Assembly (NCBI GenBank): GCA_013423325.1
Contig: BLJB01000402.1
Coordinates: 1 to 16,414, forward strand
Source: Usnea hakonensis
Lineage: Eukaryota > Ascomycota > Lecanoromycetes > Lecanorales > Parmeliaceae
DNA: 16,414 bases
Direction of reading: 5' to 3'
The notes beneath the pieces were generated by a model. The model was not told where the DNA came from, did not search any database, and was given only the letters and a program-made list of their open reading frames with translations. Each line of letters opens with the position of its first letter. Position 1 is the stretch's first letter. A program made the translations under genes and the position numbers. Below, piece by piece: positions 1-8,690 of the stretch.

Positions 1-91
1 CCTGGTTCCCCACCTATCGTGAATGGCGTCTCTTCATGTTGGTTGTTGTACTTCATCTTTTTCGGAGTAATAGGATAATAGATACTGTTTT
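1..91. other. Non-mutated left flank
   Basis: This stretch has ordinary composition, with many CpA and TpG dinucleotides, in sharp contrast to what follows. I find no open reading frame, LTR match or RNA motif that I can name. It may be host single-copy DNA, or the unmutated outer part of an LTR that continues beyond the window. A faint similarity of about 66-91 to 5657-5678 (the other LTR of Element 1) is too weak to rely on. Confidence 0.5.
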
Positions 92-126
92 ATATACTAT
101 ATATATATTAAGAAATCGTAATAGTA
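92..126 (-). repeat. 3' LTR remnant of Element 1
   Basis: These 35 bases align without gaps to 5679-5713. There are five differences, all transitions, and four of them are TpG-to-TpA or CpA-to-TpA in this copy, so it carries the heavier RIP damage. On the minus strand the LTR would begin at about 123 with TA (formerly TG), a few bases after a G-rich polypurine tract, as expected for a 3' LTR. Similarity is lost left of 92, so the LTR is either broken there or too diverged to follow. Confidence 0.7.
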
Positions 127-136
127 TCTCCCCCCT
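127..136 (-). other. Polypurine tract of Element 1
   Basis: The plus strand shows a pyrimidine run with six consecutive C, read on the minus strand as AGGGGGGAGA. It lies three bases upstream of the proposed 3' LTR start. In LTR retrotransposons this tract resists RNase H and primes plus-strand DNA synthesis. Its G content survived because RIP acts on CpA/TpG and a G run offers few such sites. Its strand independently supports the minus orientation of the element. Confidence 0.75.
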
Positions 137-139
137 AAA

Positions 140-480
140 ATCGGACTCTAGATAATTTAGATTTAGTACTTTTTAAATAGATAAATATAAATAAATTATT
201 TTCTAAATCGAAATTAGACTCTATATTAAAATCGTTAGGGTTTTTTTTATATATAATTTAAATAATATAGCTAGCGTATTCTAGATATTATTTAAAATAG
301 TTATCTAGGGCCTTAGAGGTTATATAAATATATTTAAGAGATTTCTAAATATAATAGTAAATATTTTTCTATTTAATTTTAAATTTTAGAGTACCGCGCT
401 CTATTTTACTATCCTTAATTAACTCGATAATCTAAATATCTTAATTTTAGGCGTCGAGGGAAAGAAATAGAATTAAGAGA
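140..480 (-). pseudogene. Chromodomain at the end of Element 1 pol
   Basis: Minus-strand translation near 445-290 gives a recognisable but damaged chromodomain, with the core DSRIKRGTLKFKIKWKN near 400-350. This resembles the D-x-R-x(2)-R-G-x-L-x-[FY]-x-[IV]-K-W-K-G-Y pattern of chromovirus integrase tails. The later aromatic/W-E-P part is blurred by Trp-to-stop and Gln-to-stop changes. Chromodomains at this position tether integrase to methylated histone H3 and direct insertion into heterochromatin. The frame then runs a short way to the polypurine tract, so pol ended just before the 3' LTR. Confidence 0.8.
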
Positions 481-549
481 GCTTAGCTAAAAACTAGATT
501 AAAGATTATAAATTATAAAAGATTAATATAAAAGATATTATAATAAAAC

Positions 550-700
550 TAATTTAGGGGGAGCTCTAATTAGTAGATATAAATTCTAATACTTTTAATA
601 ATAGAGAAAGGCTTTTCGAATTTCTCTAAAAGCTTTTTAGAGGTATATTAAAGCTATAGATTTCTAGCGTCTAACTATACTAAGTTATAGACTTAGTATT
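550..700 (-). pseudogene. Integrase C-terminal GPY/F region, Element 1
   Basis: On the minus strand this reads roughly as LDARN, then SKKLLEKFEKPFSIIKSI, then a segment ending LELP. This matches the conserved run of fungal Gypsy integrases in which a W-L-[DN]-[AS]-R-N motif precedes K-K-L-x(4)-x-G-P-[FY]-x-[IV] and then a Y-x-L-x-L-P strand. The GPY/F module helps integrase multimerise and bind DNA. It lies just upstream, in the minus sense, of the chromodomain, as expected. Stops interrupt it, and the glycine of GPY has been lost through a G-to-A change. Confidence 0.8.
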
Positions 701-899
701 TAGATATAGGTTATTAGTTTTAATTAGTAAATTCTTCTTAAAAGGCCTAAATAAGTATTATTTAAATATTTATAGTTTTATTAATACGATCTATTTATAG
801 AGTAAAGCCGTTAGTATATAACTAGTCCTTAAGTTATTAGTAGTTTATAATACGATCTTTCTAATAGGAGCTAGGTTTAAAATCTATATAGGGGTATTA

Positions 900-1650
900 G
901 CCTAAATTTATAAAGAATAAGATAAACTAGATAGCTTCTAAAAGGTAGTTATTAGTAGCGAATTTAATTAAAGGGAGCTATTTTATCTAGTTATCTTAAA
1001 GAAAGTTTATAAAGACCCTTAAATATTATTCTAATATTATATTAGCTCGCTTAGTCTAGCTATCTATTTCTAGATAGAAGATAGTAGAAAGGTTAGCCTT
1101 AATTCTATAATAAGTATATAGTTCGTACTAAAAATAACTTTTAAACTATATACCCCGATTAGTAATAAAATTATAAGGGAGTCTATAGTCCTTCTAAATA
1201 TAAAGATAGAAGGTATAGGCCGTATTTTTAATTATAATTCTATTTATAGAAATATATTTTACTATTTTTATTAACCGGTCTATAATTATAAAGATATTAA
1301 TATATTTTTAGTTATAATAGTTAATATTTAGAGGTAACCTAATAATAAAATTTATTAAAATATAGACCTATTATCTCTATAATATAGATAGAGGCCTTAA
1401 AAGTCCTAAATATTTTTTATAAAAGATCTTAGTACGAGTATAATTATAATAGTTAATAATAAATTATTTTATAAAGTTAGAAATTTCTAGCTAATAGTAT
1501 AAATAGATTAAAACCTTATAGATTTTAATATAGTCTAGATAACCCGCTATAGATATATTATAAGCGAGTTTAATAAGGCGTAAATATAACTTATTATTAT
1601 TAGAGATAAAGAGCCTATCTCTAAAGTAGACCCTATTATTATATAGTTTA
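900..1650 (-). pseudogene. Integrase core and zinc domain, Element 1
   Basis: The N-terminal HHCC zinc domain lies at about 1600-1390. It reads near SIAGYLDYIKIYKVL, matching the usual AGHPGRxKTxxxL, with CHTC-like positions turned to NYYNYTR. The catalytic core follows: FIIGLPPN near 1340, then IDRLIKIVKYI near 1290-1250 (from VDRLTKMxHFI), and near 1110-1050 YLEIDSxTKRAN followed by ILExYL (from HPxTDGQTERxNxxLEQYL). These are the DD35E landmarks of Ty3/Gypsy integrase, which joins element cDNA to host DNA. In-frame TAA/TAG occur at most expected Gln and Trp positions. Confidence 0.88.
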
Positions 1651-1949
1651 TATTTTAATAAGGGGAAGTCTTTTAGCTTCTAGATATCTATTTATAAAAT
1701 ATTAATTACGGTCTAGGCTTACTCGCTATCTACGTAAACTAATTAAATAGCGTCTTCTAAGTCTAATTTAGGTTCCGGGTTAGATTAAGGCTCGTCTAGC
1801 TCTAATTTAAAGGCTAGGATAATAGAATATAAAGCTCTTTTACCCCGGATAGAAGCTAGAAGAGCTACTTAAATAATAGGGATATCCTTTTTTTAAGTTA
1901 GAATTTAGATATCTAGATTCCCGGGTTTAAAGATTATCTATTATTAGAG
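1651..1949 (-). pseudogene. RNase H to integrase spacer, Element 1
   Basis: About 300 bases lie between the RNase H end and the integrase zinc domain. They correspond to the variable connector of Gypsy polyproteins. Translation on the minus strand gives low-complexity residues with many stops, and I recognise no separate domain or regulatory site. Confidence 0.5.
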
Positions 1950-2290
1950 ATTTTAATCCTTTTAAGACTTAATCTAGCGAGTTAGAGTATCTACTTACTA
2001 ATTTAGTATATCTAGATAATAAATAATTTTAAAATTAAATTTAGAAAAGAATTTAGATTAGCGAGCTTAATAACGACTTAAAAGCTTAATTAATATAAAG
2101 TACTCTAGATTCTTATAGTTAGATACTACGAATATAGACTTCTAGGTACTCTTAAGCTCGGGGTATTAAAATTTAAAAGCCCGAATAATAGCTAGAAGCT
2201 CCTTATTATAAATCTTATAATTATACTCTATAAAGAATATTTTAGTCGAGAAATATATAATAGATCTAAGGACCCTTTAAAAGTTATATT
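1950..2290 (-). pseudogene. RNase H domain of Element 1 pol
   Basis: Minus-strand translation near 2260-2160 gives IYNKELLAIIRAFKF then YPELKST, the relic of the strongly conserved YDKELLAIVxAFxxWRxxLxG stretch. It is followed by VVSNYKNLEYF (from VxSDHKNLEYF) and LLSRYxARL (from LxxRQARW). RNase H removes the RNA strand during reverse transcription and is fused behind RT in all Gypsy elements. The catalytic Asp of the SDHKNL motif has become Asn, and the Trp and Gln positions are stops. The gene is dead. Confidence 0.9.
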
Positions 2291-3330
2291 AAAATATTAC
2301 CCTTATTACTACTTTATTAAAAGTATTAATCTTAATAATAATCTACTTTTCTAGATTAAAGTATTATAGGATTAGAGTTATAATAAAGATAAGTTTTAAG
2401 ATATTAAAGACTTTCTAGTAATTAGAATTCTACTAGAATTTAACCTTCTTTTTAATAAGCTTAGTAAGTAGTTTAGCGAGTAGTAAGAATCCTCTAATAA
2501 ATTATTAATAGAAATTCGCGAAATCTAAAAAGGCTTAAATATCCTTAATATAGATTAAGATTAACTATTTAGTAACTACTAAAAGCTTATCTAGATCTAT
2601 TTAAATACTATAGATAATAATTATTAGGTCTAAATAATATACCTCGTTTATATTAAAGATATATTTATTAATATCGATTTAAAGGCCCGCCTTATAGAGC
2701 CTAGTAAGTATAAGTTTTATATACTAGATATACTTAATCTTAAAATTATTATAAATTAGGATATCATTAATATACGCGATATAGAAATTATCTAGATACT
2801 TATATAAAAGGTTATTTATATATTTTTAGAATATAGATAGGGCCCTATAGAGTCTAAAGTTTATAATAAAAGATTTATAGAGTTTATAATAAATATAAAA
2901 AATAGTTTTCTACTTCTCCCTAGAGGCTATTCTAATTTTATTAAATATAATAATAATATCTAGCTTAATAAAGTACTTAGTATAGTAAATTCTAGCTAGG
3001 GTCTCTTAAATTAGAAGTATTAGGTACTAATTTTTAATTATAATAGCGTTAAGGGTCTAATAATCTATATAAAGGCGTAACTTACCCTCCGGCTTATAGG
3101 CGAAAAGGACTAATAATATGGTTAAGGATTTATTTAAATAAATAAAGCCCTTTATAAGATTATTATCTAGAAATTTTTTAAATACCTTTAATTTATCTAT
3201 AAATATATTATAGAGAGGGCCGAATAGGGGTATCTTATCTAATTCTAATTTAATTTTATAATTAATTTTATAGTACGGGGGAAGCTTATTAGCTTCTATT
3301 TAGAAAAAGATATTTAGGAAGTTATAATAT
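2291..3330 (-). pseudogene. Reverse transcriptase of Element 1 pol
   Basis: This is the clearest coding relic in Element 1. Reading the minus strand from about 3250 down: PLFGPLYN (the entry motif TPPFGPLY), then KPEGKLRLYIDYRTLNAI near 3100-3040 (from K-x-D/G-G-x-L-R-x-C-V-D-Y-R-x-L-N), FIKLDI (catalytic block A), the fingers/palm segment, AYINDILIY at about 2780-2750 (from YIDDILIY), and the thumb FLDFANFYxxFIRGF near 2570-2520. The first Asp of the YIDD box is Asn, a TpG-to-TpA effect. Stops are scattered throughout. The enzyme copied element RNA into cDNA in virus-like particles. Confidence 0.95.
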
Positions 3331-3689
3331 TCTTTAAAAAGTATAGAGCTCGAGTTAATATAAATTTTAAACTTTAGAGCCTTCTTAATATTTTTTATAA
3401 TAGTTATAAAAACTTTAACCTCTAGCTTTTTAGTTAGAAGTACGAAGGATATAGCCCTAATTAGATAGATTAATAAAGGTTTAGACTTAAAACTTAGAGA
3501 TAGCTAGAAGAGTTTAATAGCTTATAAGGCGGCTATAATAAGATTTATATAAAGTCTAGTCTACCTTTATTAGTTATTAAAGTAGCGGGTTAATATATAG
3601 ATTAATAGAGACTTAATTTCTAGAGGGGTAGATATCGAGATTCTAGAAGTTAAAAATAAAATAGGAGGACCTTTAGTAAGCTTTAAAAT
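3331..3689 (-). pseudogene. Protease to RT connector, Element 1
   Basis: This joins the protease relic to the RT entry motif. The minus strand near 3330-3290 reads NKLPPYYKINYKIKL, resembling the LPPHRPYDHKIEL stretch that precedes Gypsy RT, so part of it belongs to the RT N-terminus. The rest is variable connector with no motif that I can name. Confidence 0.6.
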
Positions 3690-4070
3690 GACCCTTCTAA
3701 AAAAGAGCGTATTTTTATCTACTCTAAAATAAAGATTAATCTTATATTTTTCTATCTATAGGAGGCTAATAATAATATTCTAGCCTAAAAGATCTATAAT
3801 ATAAAAGGTTATAAAGATCGGTTTATAATCTAGAATAAGAAAATTATAATAGATAATATAAATAATAGGGCTAGAAGCGGTAGGCTTTCTATTAAATCCG
3901 TCTAGATCTCTAGGGGTTATAAGGGGGGTTAAGAGTATTTTATTAATTTATATATAAATTATATTAATAAAACTCTTAAAGAAAGCTCTAATATTAAGTA
4001 GTATTTTAGCTATATAATCTATTTTATTTAATTCTATCTTATATCCTAATATAAGATAACTATTAAAATA
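3690..4070 (-). pseudogene. Aspartic protease of Element 1
   Basis: Minus-strand translation near 4010-3990 gives LLNIGAFFKSFIN, the likely relic of a retropepsin active site (LLDSGAxxxFI), with the catalytic Asp now Asn. Further on it reads LLTPLITPRDLDGFN and, near 3770-3740, a segment like NIIISLL-IEKYKINLYF, corresponding to the G-[ML]-P-W-L-x(3)-x-P-x-[IV]-[DN] region that closes Gypsy proteases. The enzyme would have cleaved the Gag-Pol polyprotein. Placement between zinc knuckle and RT supports the call. Sequence damage makes exact limits uncertain. Confidence 0.72.
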
Positions 4071-5420
4071 AGGCTTAGGAATTAAGACTTTTAAAGTACT
4101 AGAGTTTAATCTTAAAAAAGATTATTTAATAATTAACTATCTCTATATATAATAGTATATAGAGATTATATTTTTTTTAATTTATCCTCTTCTAAAATTA
4201 CTAGCGCGATAGATATAGTTATAACTAAATAAATATTAGTACGATTTAATAGTTTCTTATTATAATTAGCGACATAGTACCTCGGCTCCCTATAGTATAA
4301 ATAGAGCTAGTTATTATAGTAACGTTATTTCTCTTCTACTATAAAGGGTCCCCGAGGTCTAGAGCCTATCTTTAATAGATCTATAGCTATATTTCTATTA
4401 TTAGTAGATATATATATATATCCTTCGGGGGTATAGATATATACTATTAGCGTAGATATAGGGTTAGTAGTAAATTAGATTATTTTAGAGCCTAATTTAT
4501 TAAAACGCTCTTTATATTATTAGTTCTAAATATCTCTGTATTAATATTTATTAACTAGTTTATTAAAGCTAAGCTTAGAGACTCTTATATCTACTAGATA
4601 GTTAGAGAGCTCTTAATATAAATTATTCTAGAGGTAGAATTTCTAGGTCTCCTTATTAAATCTAGTATTATTAATCTTAAAGAGAAATAAGGATAAATAT
4701 TTTAAAAATAGTTTATTTATTTATTATAGTTTTAGAATATACTATTATATAGTATTCTTAATATTTAAATCCCTAAAATTTAGATATAAGGCCGCAACGA
4801 ATTCCTTAATATTCTTAATATAGGTTATACTATTCTTATTTATTTTTAGATATATCTAGTTTCCGGCCTTCCCTTTAAGACGCCTATAGATATATTAGAT
4901 CTTAGATATTTTAATTAGATACTAATCTATATTATCTCTTAATTTAAAATTAAGTTTTATAAGTTATTATTCTAAAGTAACCCGATCCCCTAAGTAGAGA
5001 GGCGGATTAGGACTCTTTATAGAGTACTTAGAAAATAATACCTCGGAATTAGCCTATAAGGGGCCTGAATTAAGGGCGTAAATAAATTACTAATTAAAGT
5101 CTATAATTTATTCTTAGTAGTTAATAATAGAAGTATTAGACTCTTACTAGTACTTCTCTAGCTAGATAATAGTATTAATTTCTAATTAGTTATATTTATT
5201 TTATAAGTCTATAATCTTTATATTACTACTAGTAAAGGCTACTTCGAATATCTTTTATATTTAGTCTAGATCTTTAGTAACTACTTTTAATAGAATATTC
5301 TTATTATTAAGTCCTATTAAGATTATTTTAACCTAGTTATAGAAAATTAATTAATTATCTAATAAAATAATATTATTAGATTTAGTTAGGCTAAAGGATT
5401 AAAAAAAGGATCTAGATATA
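4071..5420 (-). pseudogene. Gag of Element 1
   Basis: Gag is the structural protein that forms the virus-like particle and packages element RNA. Its nucleocapsid end is well marked at 4307-4262: the minus strand reads LYLYYREPRYYVANYNKK, the relic of a CX2CX4HX4C zinc knuckle in which the cysteines and the histidine have become tyrosine. Just before it, EEKxRYYNN fits the basic linker common in fungal gags. The capsid part (about 5400-4450) is not recognisable by motif and is assigned by position between leader and knuckle. No usable ATG remains, so the start cannot be fixed. Confidence 0.75.
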
Positions 5421-5479
5421 ATAATAAAAAATAATAATAATATTATAATTAAGTAGTATTTATAATATTAAGATTTAAA

Positions 5480-5713
5480 TAAAGATTTATAGATATAAGG
5501 ATTTAATATTAATAATTTATCTCTAACTATAAATAGAGGCTAGTTATATAAGACGAATATAAAGAGGAAAGAAAGAGAAAGAGAGTTCGCTTAAGAGATT
5601 TACCCTTTAAATACCTATACCCTATACGCTAGTAATCGATATATATATTTAGAATAAGTGAATATAGATTTGAATATCATATACTATATATGTATTGAGA
5701 AACCGTGACAGTA
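5480..5713 (-). repeat. 5' LTR and leader of Element 1
   Basis: The outer end of the 5' LTR is at about 5710, where the minus strand begins TGTCACGG. Bases 5679-5713 match the 3' LTR copy at 92-126. The inner limit cannot be set because the partner LTR is not readable beyond 35 bases, and no tRNA primer site is recognisable. The outermost 70 bases (about 5650-5713) keep many CpA/TpG and look scarcely mutated, unlike the adjoining element body. It should hold the element promoter. Confidence 0.6.
5561..5613 (-). promoter_or_regulatory. Possible LTR core promoter: TATA box plus CT tract
   Basis: On the minus strand TATTTAAAGGG (5613-5603) is followed about 18 bases later by an unbroken 25-base pyrimidine run (5585-5561). 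A TATA-like box followed by a CT-rich initiation tract is a common layout in fungal promoters, and it lies in the 5' LTR/leader in the direction of gag. Both parts are low in RIP target sites, so they could survive. This is inferred from position and composition only. Confidence 0.35.
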
Positions 5714-6559
5714 GAATATATTTAAAAGTATAGACCTCTAAATTATAAATCTTTATAGGCTAGCCTTTATATATAAATATTAATCTTAATTTACTTTTGA
5801 TAGTAAAGATCTTAGACTATTTAATACCTTTATCCTCCCTAGAAAGGGTAAAGTAAATAATTATTATAATTTAAATATCTAATAATTCTAATCTATCTAG
5901 TAAATATATATTAAAGTATTTAAAAATATTAATAATTAGCTCGTTAAAATAAAAATATTAAGATTCTTTTTTATTAGTATTTTAATATCTTTTAATAAAT
6001 TCTTTAATATTAAGGTTTATAAATATCTTTATTTTTAGTATAAATTATTTAACTACTATTTAGAAATATAATTAAAAATTAGAACTATTATTTAAAAGAT
6101 TAAAATTAAAAAAGTAATTAATATATTAAATAGTAGAGTAGATAAATTAATATTTTAAAAAGGGAAATAGAATAAATAAAAGTTATTAATATTTTAAAAA
6201 AAGAAGTAGAACGGATAAAGTTTATTAATATTAATAACTAAATCTATTATATATAATAATTATATATTATTATTTAAGACTTTTTAATTTTATAATTAAT
6301 TTAATTATTTACCTTTATTTTAATAAATAATATAATTCTCTATTTATTTTCTTTAGTAGAGGAGCCTATACTACCTTTAATAATTAATTTATTAATATAA
6401 ATTATATTAGAGGTAGATTAAAATACCTTTTTAAACCTTTTTTAGTCTAGTCTTCTAATTTTACTACTTTAATAAACTTATAATAATAACTAGTATCTAT
6501 AATATATATAAATCTATTTTAACTATTAAGTCTTAATAGTTATTAATTATTATTAACTA
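5714..6559. other. RIP-mutated interval between Elements 1 and 2, unassigned
   Basis: This is A+T-rich and CpA/TpG-poor sequence between the end of Element 1 and the protease relic of Element 3. By position it could be the protease-RT connector of Element 3, but I could not match it to RT or any other domain on either strand. A single TpG survives near 5798. It contains a 39-bp tandem repeat, listed separately, whose plus-strand frame is in register for two units. No ATG-initiated gene is present. Confidence 0.4.
6145..6232. repeat. 39-bp tandem repeat
   Basis: Two full 39-base units (6145-6183 and 6184-6222) share the start of a third (6223-6232), and a degenerate partial copy may precede them. 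The unit length is 13 codons. In one plus-strand frame the units read NxYFKKGNRINKS and YxYFKKRSRTDKV, where x is a TAA that was probably CAA (Gln). This suggests a former protein repeat, but the interval's coding strand is unknown, so it could also be a non-coding minisatellite. Confidence 0.6.
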
Positions 6560-6904
6560 CTTAGTAAAATTAATAATAATATATTCTAAAATAAGAATAT
6601 TAAATTTAATTAGTATATCTATATTTAGATTATTAATAATATAGACCTCCCTAGTAATTTAGATAAAAATAATAATATTATTTAATAATATTCCTTTTAA
6701 GTAGAAAAAAAGTATAGTATACTTATTTAAATAGTAAATTTTAGATCCTAAATTATAGATAAAGATCTTAATAGCTAATTTTATAATTTTAGCTATAATA
6801 GGGATAAATATCTAATTAATTATTATTATTATATAGCCGGGGTTAATATAGGATTTTTTCTTTTTTAAAATTAGTTTCTAGCTAATATAAATAATTATAT
6901 ATAT
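6560..6904 (-). pseudogene. Protease relic of Element 3 (left part, interrupted)
   Basis: Minus-strand translation gives LGSKIYYLNKYT near 6770-6735 and REVYIINNLNIDILIKFNIL near 6650-6595. These line up with Element 2's protease, which has VGNKIIYIDKYA and IEVYIINNFKANILIRINII at the same spacing. The reading suits the flap and C-terminal half of a Gypsy retropepsin. The relic runs up to the Element 2 left LTR at 6905, where it is cut. Its missing upstream gag lies on the other side of Element 2. Stops and frame breaks are plentiful. Confidence 0.72.
6901..6904. repeat. Candidate target-site duplication, left copy (ATAT)
   Basis: ATAT directly precedes the left LTR, and ATAT directly follows the right LTR at 14329-14332. 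A short direct repeat at both edges is expected from integrase action, but Gypsy elements usually make 4-6 bp and this sequence is so A+T-rich that a chance match is likely. Confidence 0.4.
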
Positions 6905-7091
6905 TGGGTAGTAATAGTAATAGTAACAATAGTAATAATAGCTATAAGTAAATATATAAATATGAATAATATAGAGTAAAGTCTAAACTGGAAGATCCTA
7001 TATATAGTGAATCGCTCGAATTACTAAGCTACTAGTAAGAATAATACTAAGTAATAGTAGTAAAATAGAAAGTAGTATATACGCTATAATA
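6905..7091 (-). repeat. Left (3') LTR of Element 2
   Basis: This copy is 187 bp and aligns end to end with 14142-14328. It starts TG and ends TA (CA in the other copy), the usual LTR termini. It opens with short AGTAAT/AATAGT repeats. CpA/TpG sites survive only in the outer part (6905-7010), while the inner part is converted to TpA. Almost all differences from the other LTR are transitions; I noticed one transversion, near 6948. Confidence 0.95.
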
Positions 7092-7439
7092 GTACCGTAA
7101 ATAAAATAAAAAAGTAGCGACTACGCTACTAAGGCTATACGGTAGTAATAAACTAATAGTAATAATAGTAACTAGTAATTCCCGCTATTTAACTAGTAGT
7201 AATATAGTAATTTCTAATTTCTAGAGTAACTAGGATAGTCTAGTAATAGGTATTTAGAAGTCTTATTAAAACGGCTATAAATAAGTACTATATTATATCT
7301 AATAAGACTACTTAGTCTTTAAGTATCTTTTCTAGGATATCCCCTCTTAGTAGGAGTAGTAGTTTCTAATATTATAATATTTAGTATTATTATAGGTCTT
7401 TATTATAGTCGTCTAGTACTTTTTAAAGGTAATTATATC
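7092..7439 (-). other. 3' non-coding region of Element 2
   Basis: This lies between the chromodomain and the 3' LTR and shows no protein motif. It has AGTAAT-type trinucleotide repeats near 7144-7205 and a 7-bp stem with 4-base loop (7113-7130). Unlike Element 1, no purine run abuts the LTR on the minus strand, so the polypurine tract is not identified. Confidence 0.5.
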
Positions 7440-7595
7440 CGGGCTTTATATTTCTAAATTAACTTTTAAATATTATCTAGATTATCTATATTATATTAGA
7501 TATTATATTAATTACTATATCCTTCCTACTTAACTAAGTATTCTACTTTACCCTATCTAGAGGTATACTTATTAAGTAGTACCTTAATAGAATAC
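7440..7595 (-). pseudogene. Chromodomain at the end of Element 2 pol
   Basis: Minus-strand translation from about 7595 reads SIKVLLNKYTSR, a stop, GKVEYLVK, a stop, EGYSN, then a run ending YNIDNLDNI and KLI-KYKAR. This follows the chromodomain plan: E-[VI]-x-x-[IL]-L-x-x-R, then G-K-x-[EQ]-Y-L-V-K-W-x-G-Y, then W-x-x-x-x-x-L-x-x-A-x-x-L-[IL]-x-x-[YF]. The stops fall exactly where Trp or Gln is expected. It would have guided integration to heterochromatin by reading methylated histone H3. Confidence 0.9.
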
Positions 7596-7639
7596 TAGTT
7601 ATTCTAGCCTTCTTCTTTTTTAACTAGAAATAGTTTATA

Positions 7640-7880
7640 ATTATATCTCCTTCTATATAGATCTAAGGCTTCTTTATATACCGGCTCTAACTAGGTAATT
7701 AAAATAATAGGATAAATCTTTATTAATAGAGGTAGATTAATATAGTAAGCTAATTTTCCGACTTTTTCTATAACTTTAAATAGACTAATATATTAATTAT
7801 AAAATTTATAATTAGAAACCCTAGGAATCTTATATTTATAATATAATTATAAAAAAACTATATTTCCTTTAAAGATATTA
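7640..7880 (-). pseudogene. Integrase C-terminal (GPY/F-like) region, Element 2
   Basis: The minus strand near 7760-7680 reads KVIEKVGKLAYYINLPLLIKIYPIILIT and then LEPVYKEALDLY. This corresponds to the I-G-x-L-A-Y-x-L-x-L-P-x-x-x-K-I-H-P-V-x-x-V-x-x-L-E-P segment that links the GPY/F module to the chromodomain in fungal Gypsy integrases. The upstream part, near 7880-7780, is more worn. Confidence 0.8.
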
Positions 7881-8690
7881 AATAACTTATAAGAATTATT
7901 ATAATATATTTTAGTTATAATATTTACGAAGATAATTAAATCTTTAGTTTACTCTTTTTTTATTTACTATAATTTATTAAAATCCTCTTATAGTAATTTA
8001 GATAATAATCCTAAAAAGTCTTAGATATTAAAGCTATAAAGGATTTTATTTAGTAATACTTTAATAGAGGTATTTTTTATATTATTTAGACTTTTTTATA
8101 AATATAATATTATAATAGTCTAGTCTACGCCTAGGTTTATTATAATAAAGTAATATATTATAATCTTAACTATTTAATTTATTCGTTTAGACTATCTATC
8201 TATCTATAGATAGTATATTATAAATATAAGTATTTTAATATCTAGCTTCTAAAATATAGTAAGCTAGAACTAAGATATAAATTTACTATTACGGTTATTA
8301 ATTATTATATATAATATACTCTAGCCTTATTATACTAATATAGCTAGAACCCGGTCTATTTATTCTATAGTATTCTATATAGATTTCCTAAAAATTAAAT
8401 AAACTCTCTTTAAGAATTTATTAGTTATTATAAATAAAGTATCTAGCCTATTAGTAGTAACTAGTAAAGTAATTATAAAGTCTATAGTAATAATATAGAA
8501 AGGAATCCTAAGTCTATTAATTAGTATTATATTATTATACGGCTAGTATCTCTTAATTTAATTTAACTTATAATCCGGGTAATAATTAATATAAGTATAT
8601 AGATACTTTAATAGATACCTTAGATATAATAATATAATAATATATTTATATATTCTATAAAATCTATTATAATATTACTAGTTATATACG
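7881..8690 (-). pseudogene. Integrase zinc domain and catalytic core, Element 2
   Basis: The zinc domain is at 8680-8545, with YLRYLLKYLYTYINYYPDYKLN (from YIRHLSxxLxxYIxHCPxCQLN). The core follows: ITIDFIITLLVTTNRLDTL at 8490-8440 (first catalytic Asp kept), NKFLKRVYLI, then NNYNSKFIS with FWLTIF near 8290-8260 (from SDRDSKFxSxFW; the second Asp is now Asn), and YYLQIDSLNE near 8215-8180 (from YHPQTDGxSE). Order and spacing are those of a DD35E retrotransposon integrase. Stops are common and the enzyme cannot be made. Confidence 0.9.

Larger units (their letters stand above)
92..5713 (-). mobile_element. Element 1: RIP-mutated Ty3/Gypsy chromovirus
   Basis: This is an LTR retrotransposon read on the minus strand. 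In transcription order it has a 5' LTR/leader (about 5713 down to 5480), gag with zinc knuckle (4307-4262), protease (about 4060-3690), reverse transcriptase (about 3330-2290), RNase H (about 2290-1950), integrase (about 1640-950), GPY/F region, chromodomain, polypurine tract (136-127) and the start of the 3' LTR. This order (RT before integrase, chromodomain at the C-terminus) defines Ty3/Gypsy chromoviruses. CpA and TpG are almost completely replaced by TpA, so every frame carries many stops. Terminal repeats match over 35 bp only, so the left LTR is truncated or continues in diverged form. Confidence 0.92.

Noticed and set aside
3690..4140. Short stop-free stretches that could be called genes, for example around the surviving ATG near 3688
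   Set aside because: The interval reads as damaged Gypsy protease on the minus strand, and open stretches are what stop-poor shadow frames look like. The plus-strand ATG is a chance survival.
100..5700. Mitochondrial origin suggested by the high A+T content
   Set aside because: Loss is specific to CpA/TpG with CpG kept, and the content is nuclear LTR retrotransposons with chromodomains. No mitochondrial genes or tRNAs are seen.
5711..5715. GTAGA as a target-site duplication for Element 1
   Set aside because: No second copy is found next to the left LTR remnant, whose outer end is not defined in this window.
6909..6945. Run of AGTAAT/AATAGT repeats, a possible microsatellite or CRISPR-like array
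   Set aside because: It is part of the Element 2 LTR and occurs in both copies. No spaced direct repeats of CRISPR type exist anywhere in the window.
7113..7130. 7-bp inverted repeat with 4-base loop, a possible terminator or RNA hairpin
   Set aside because: Short perfect stems arise by chance in such low-complexity sequence, and there is no second signal to support a function.
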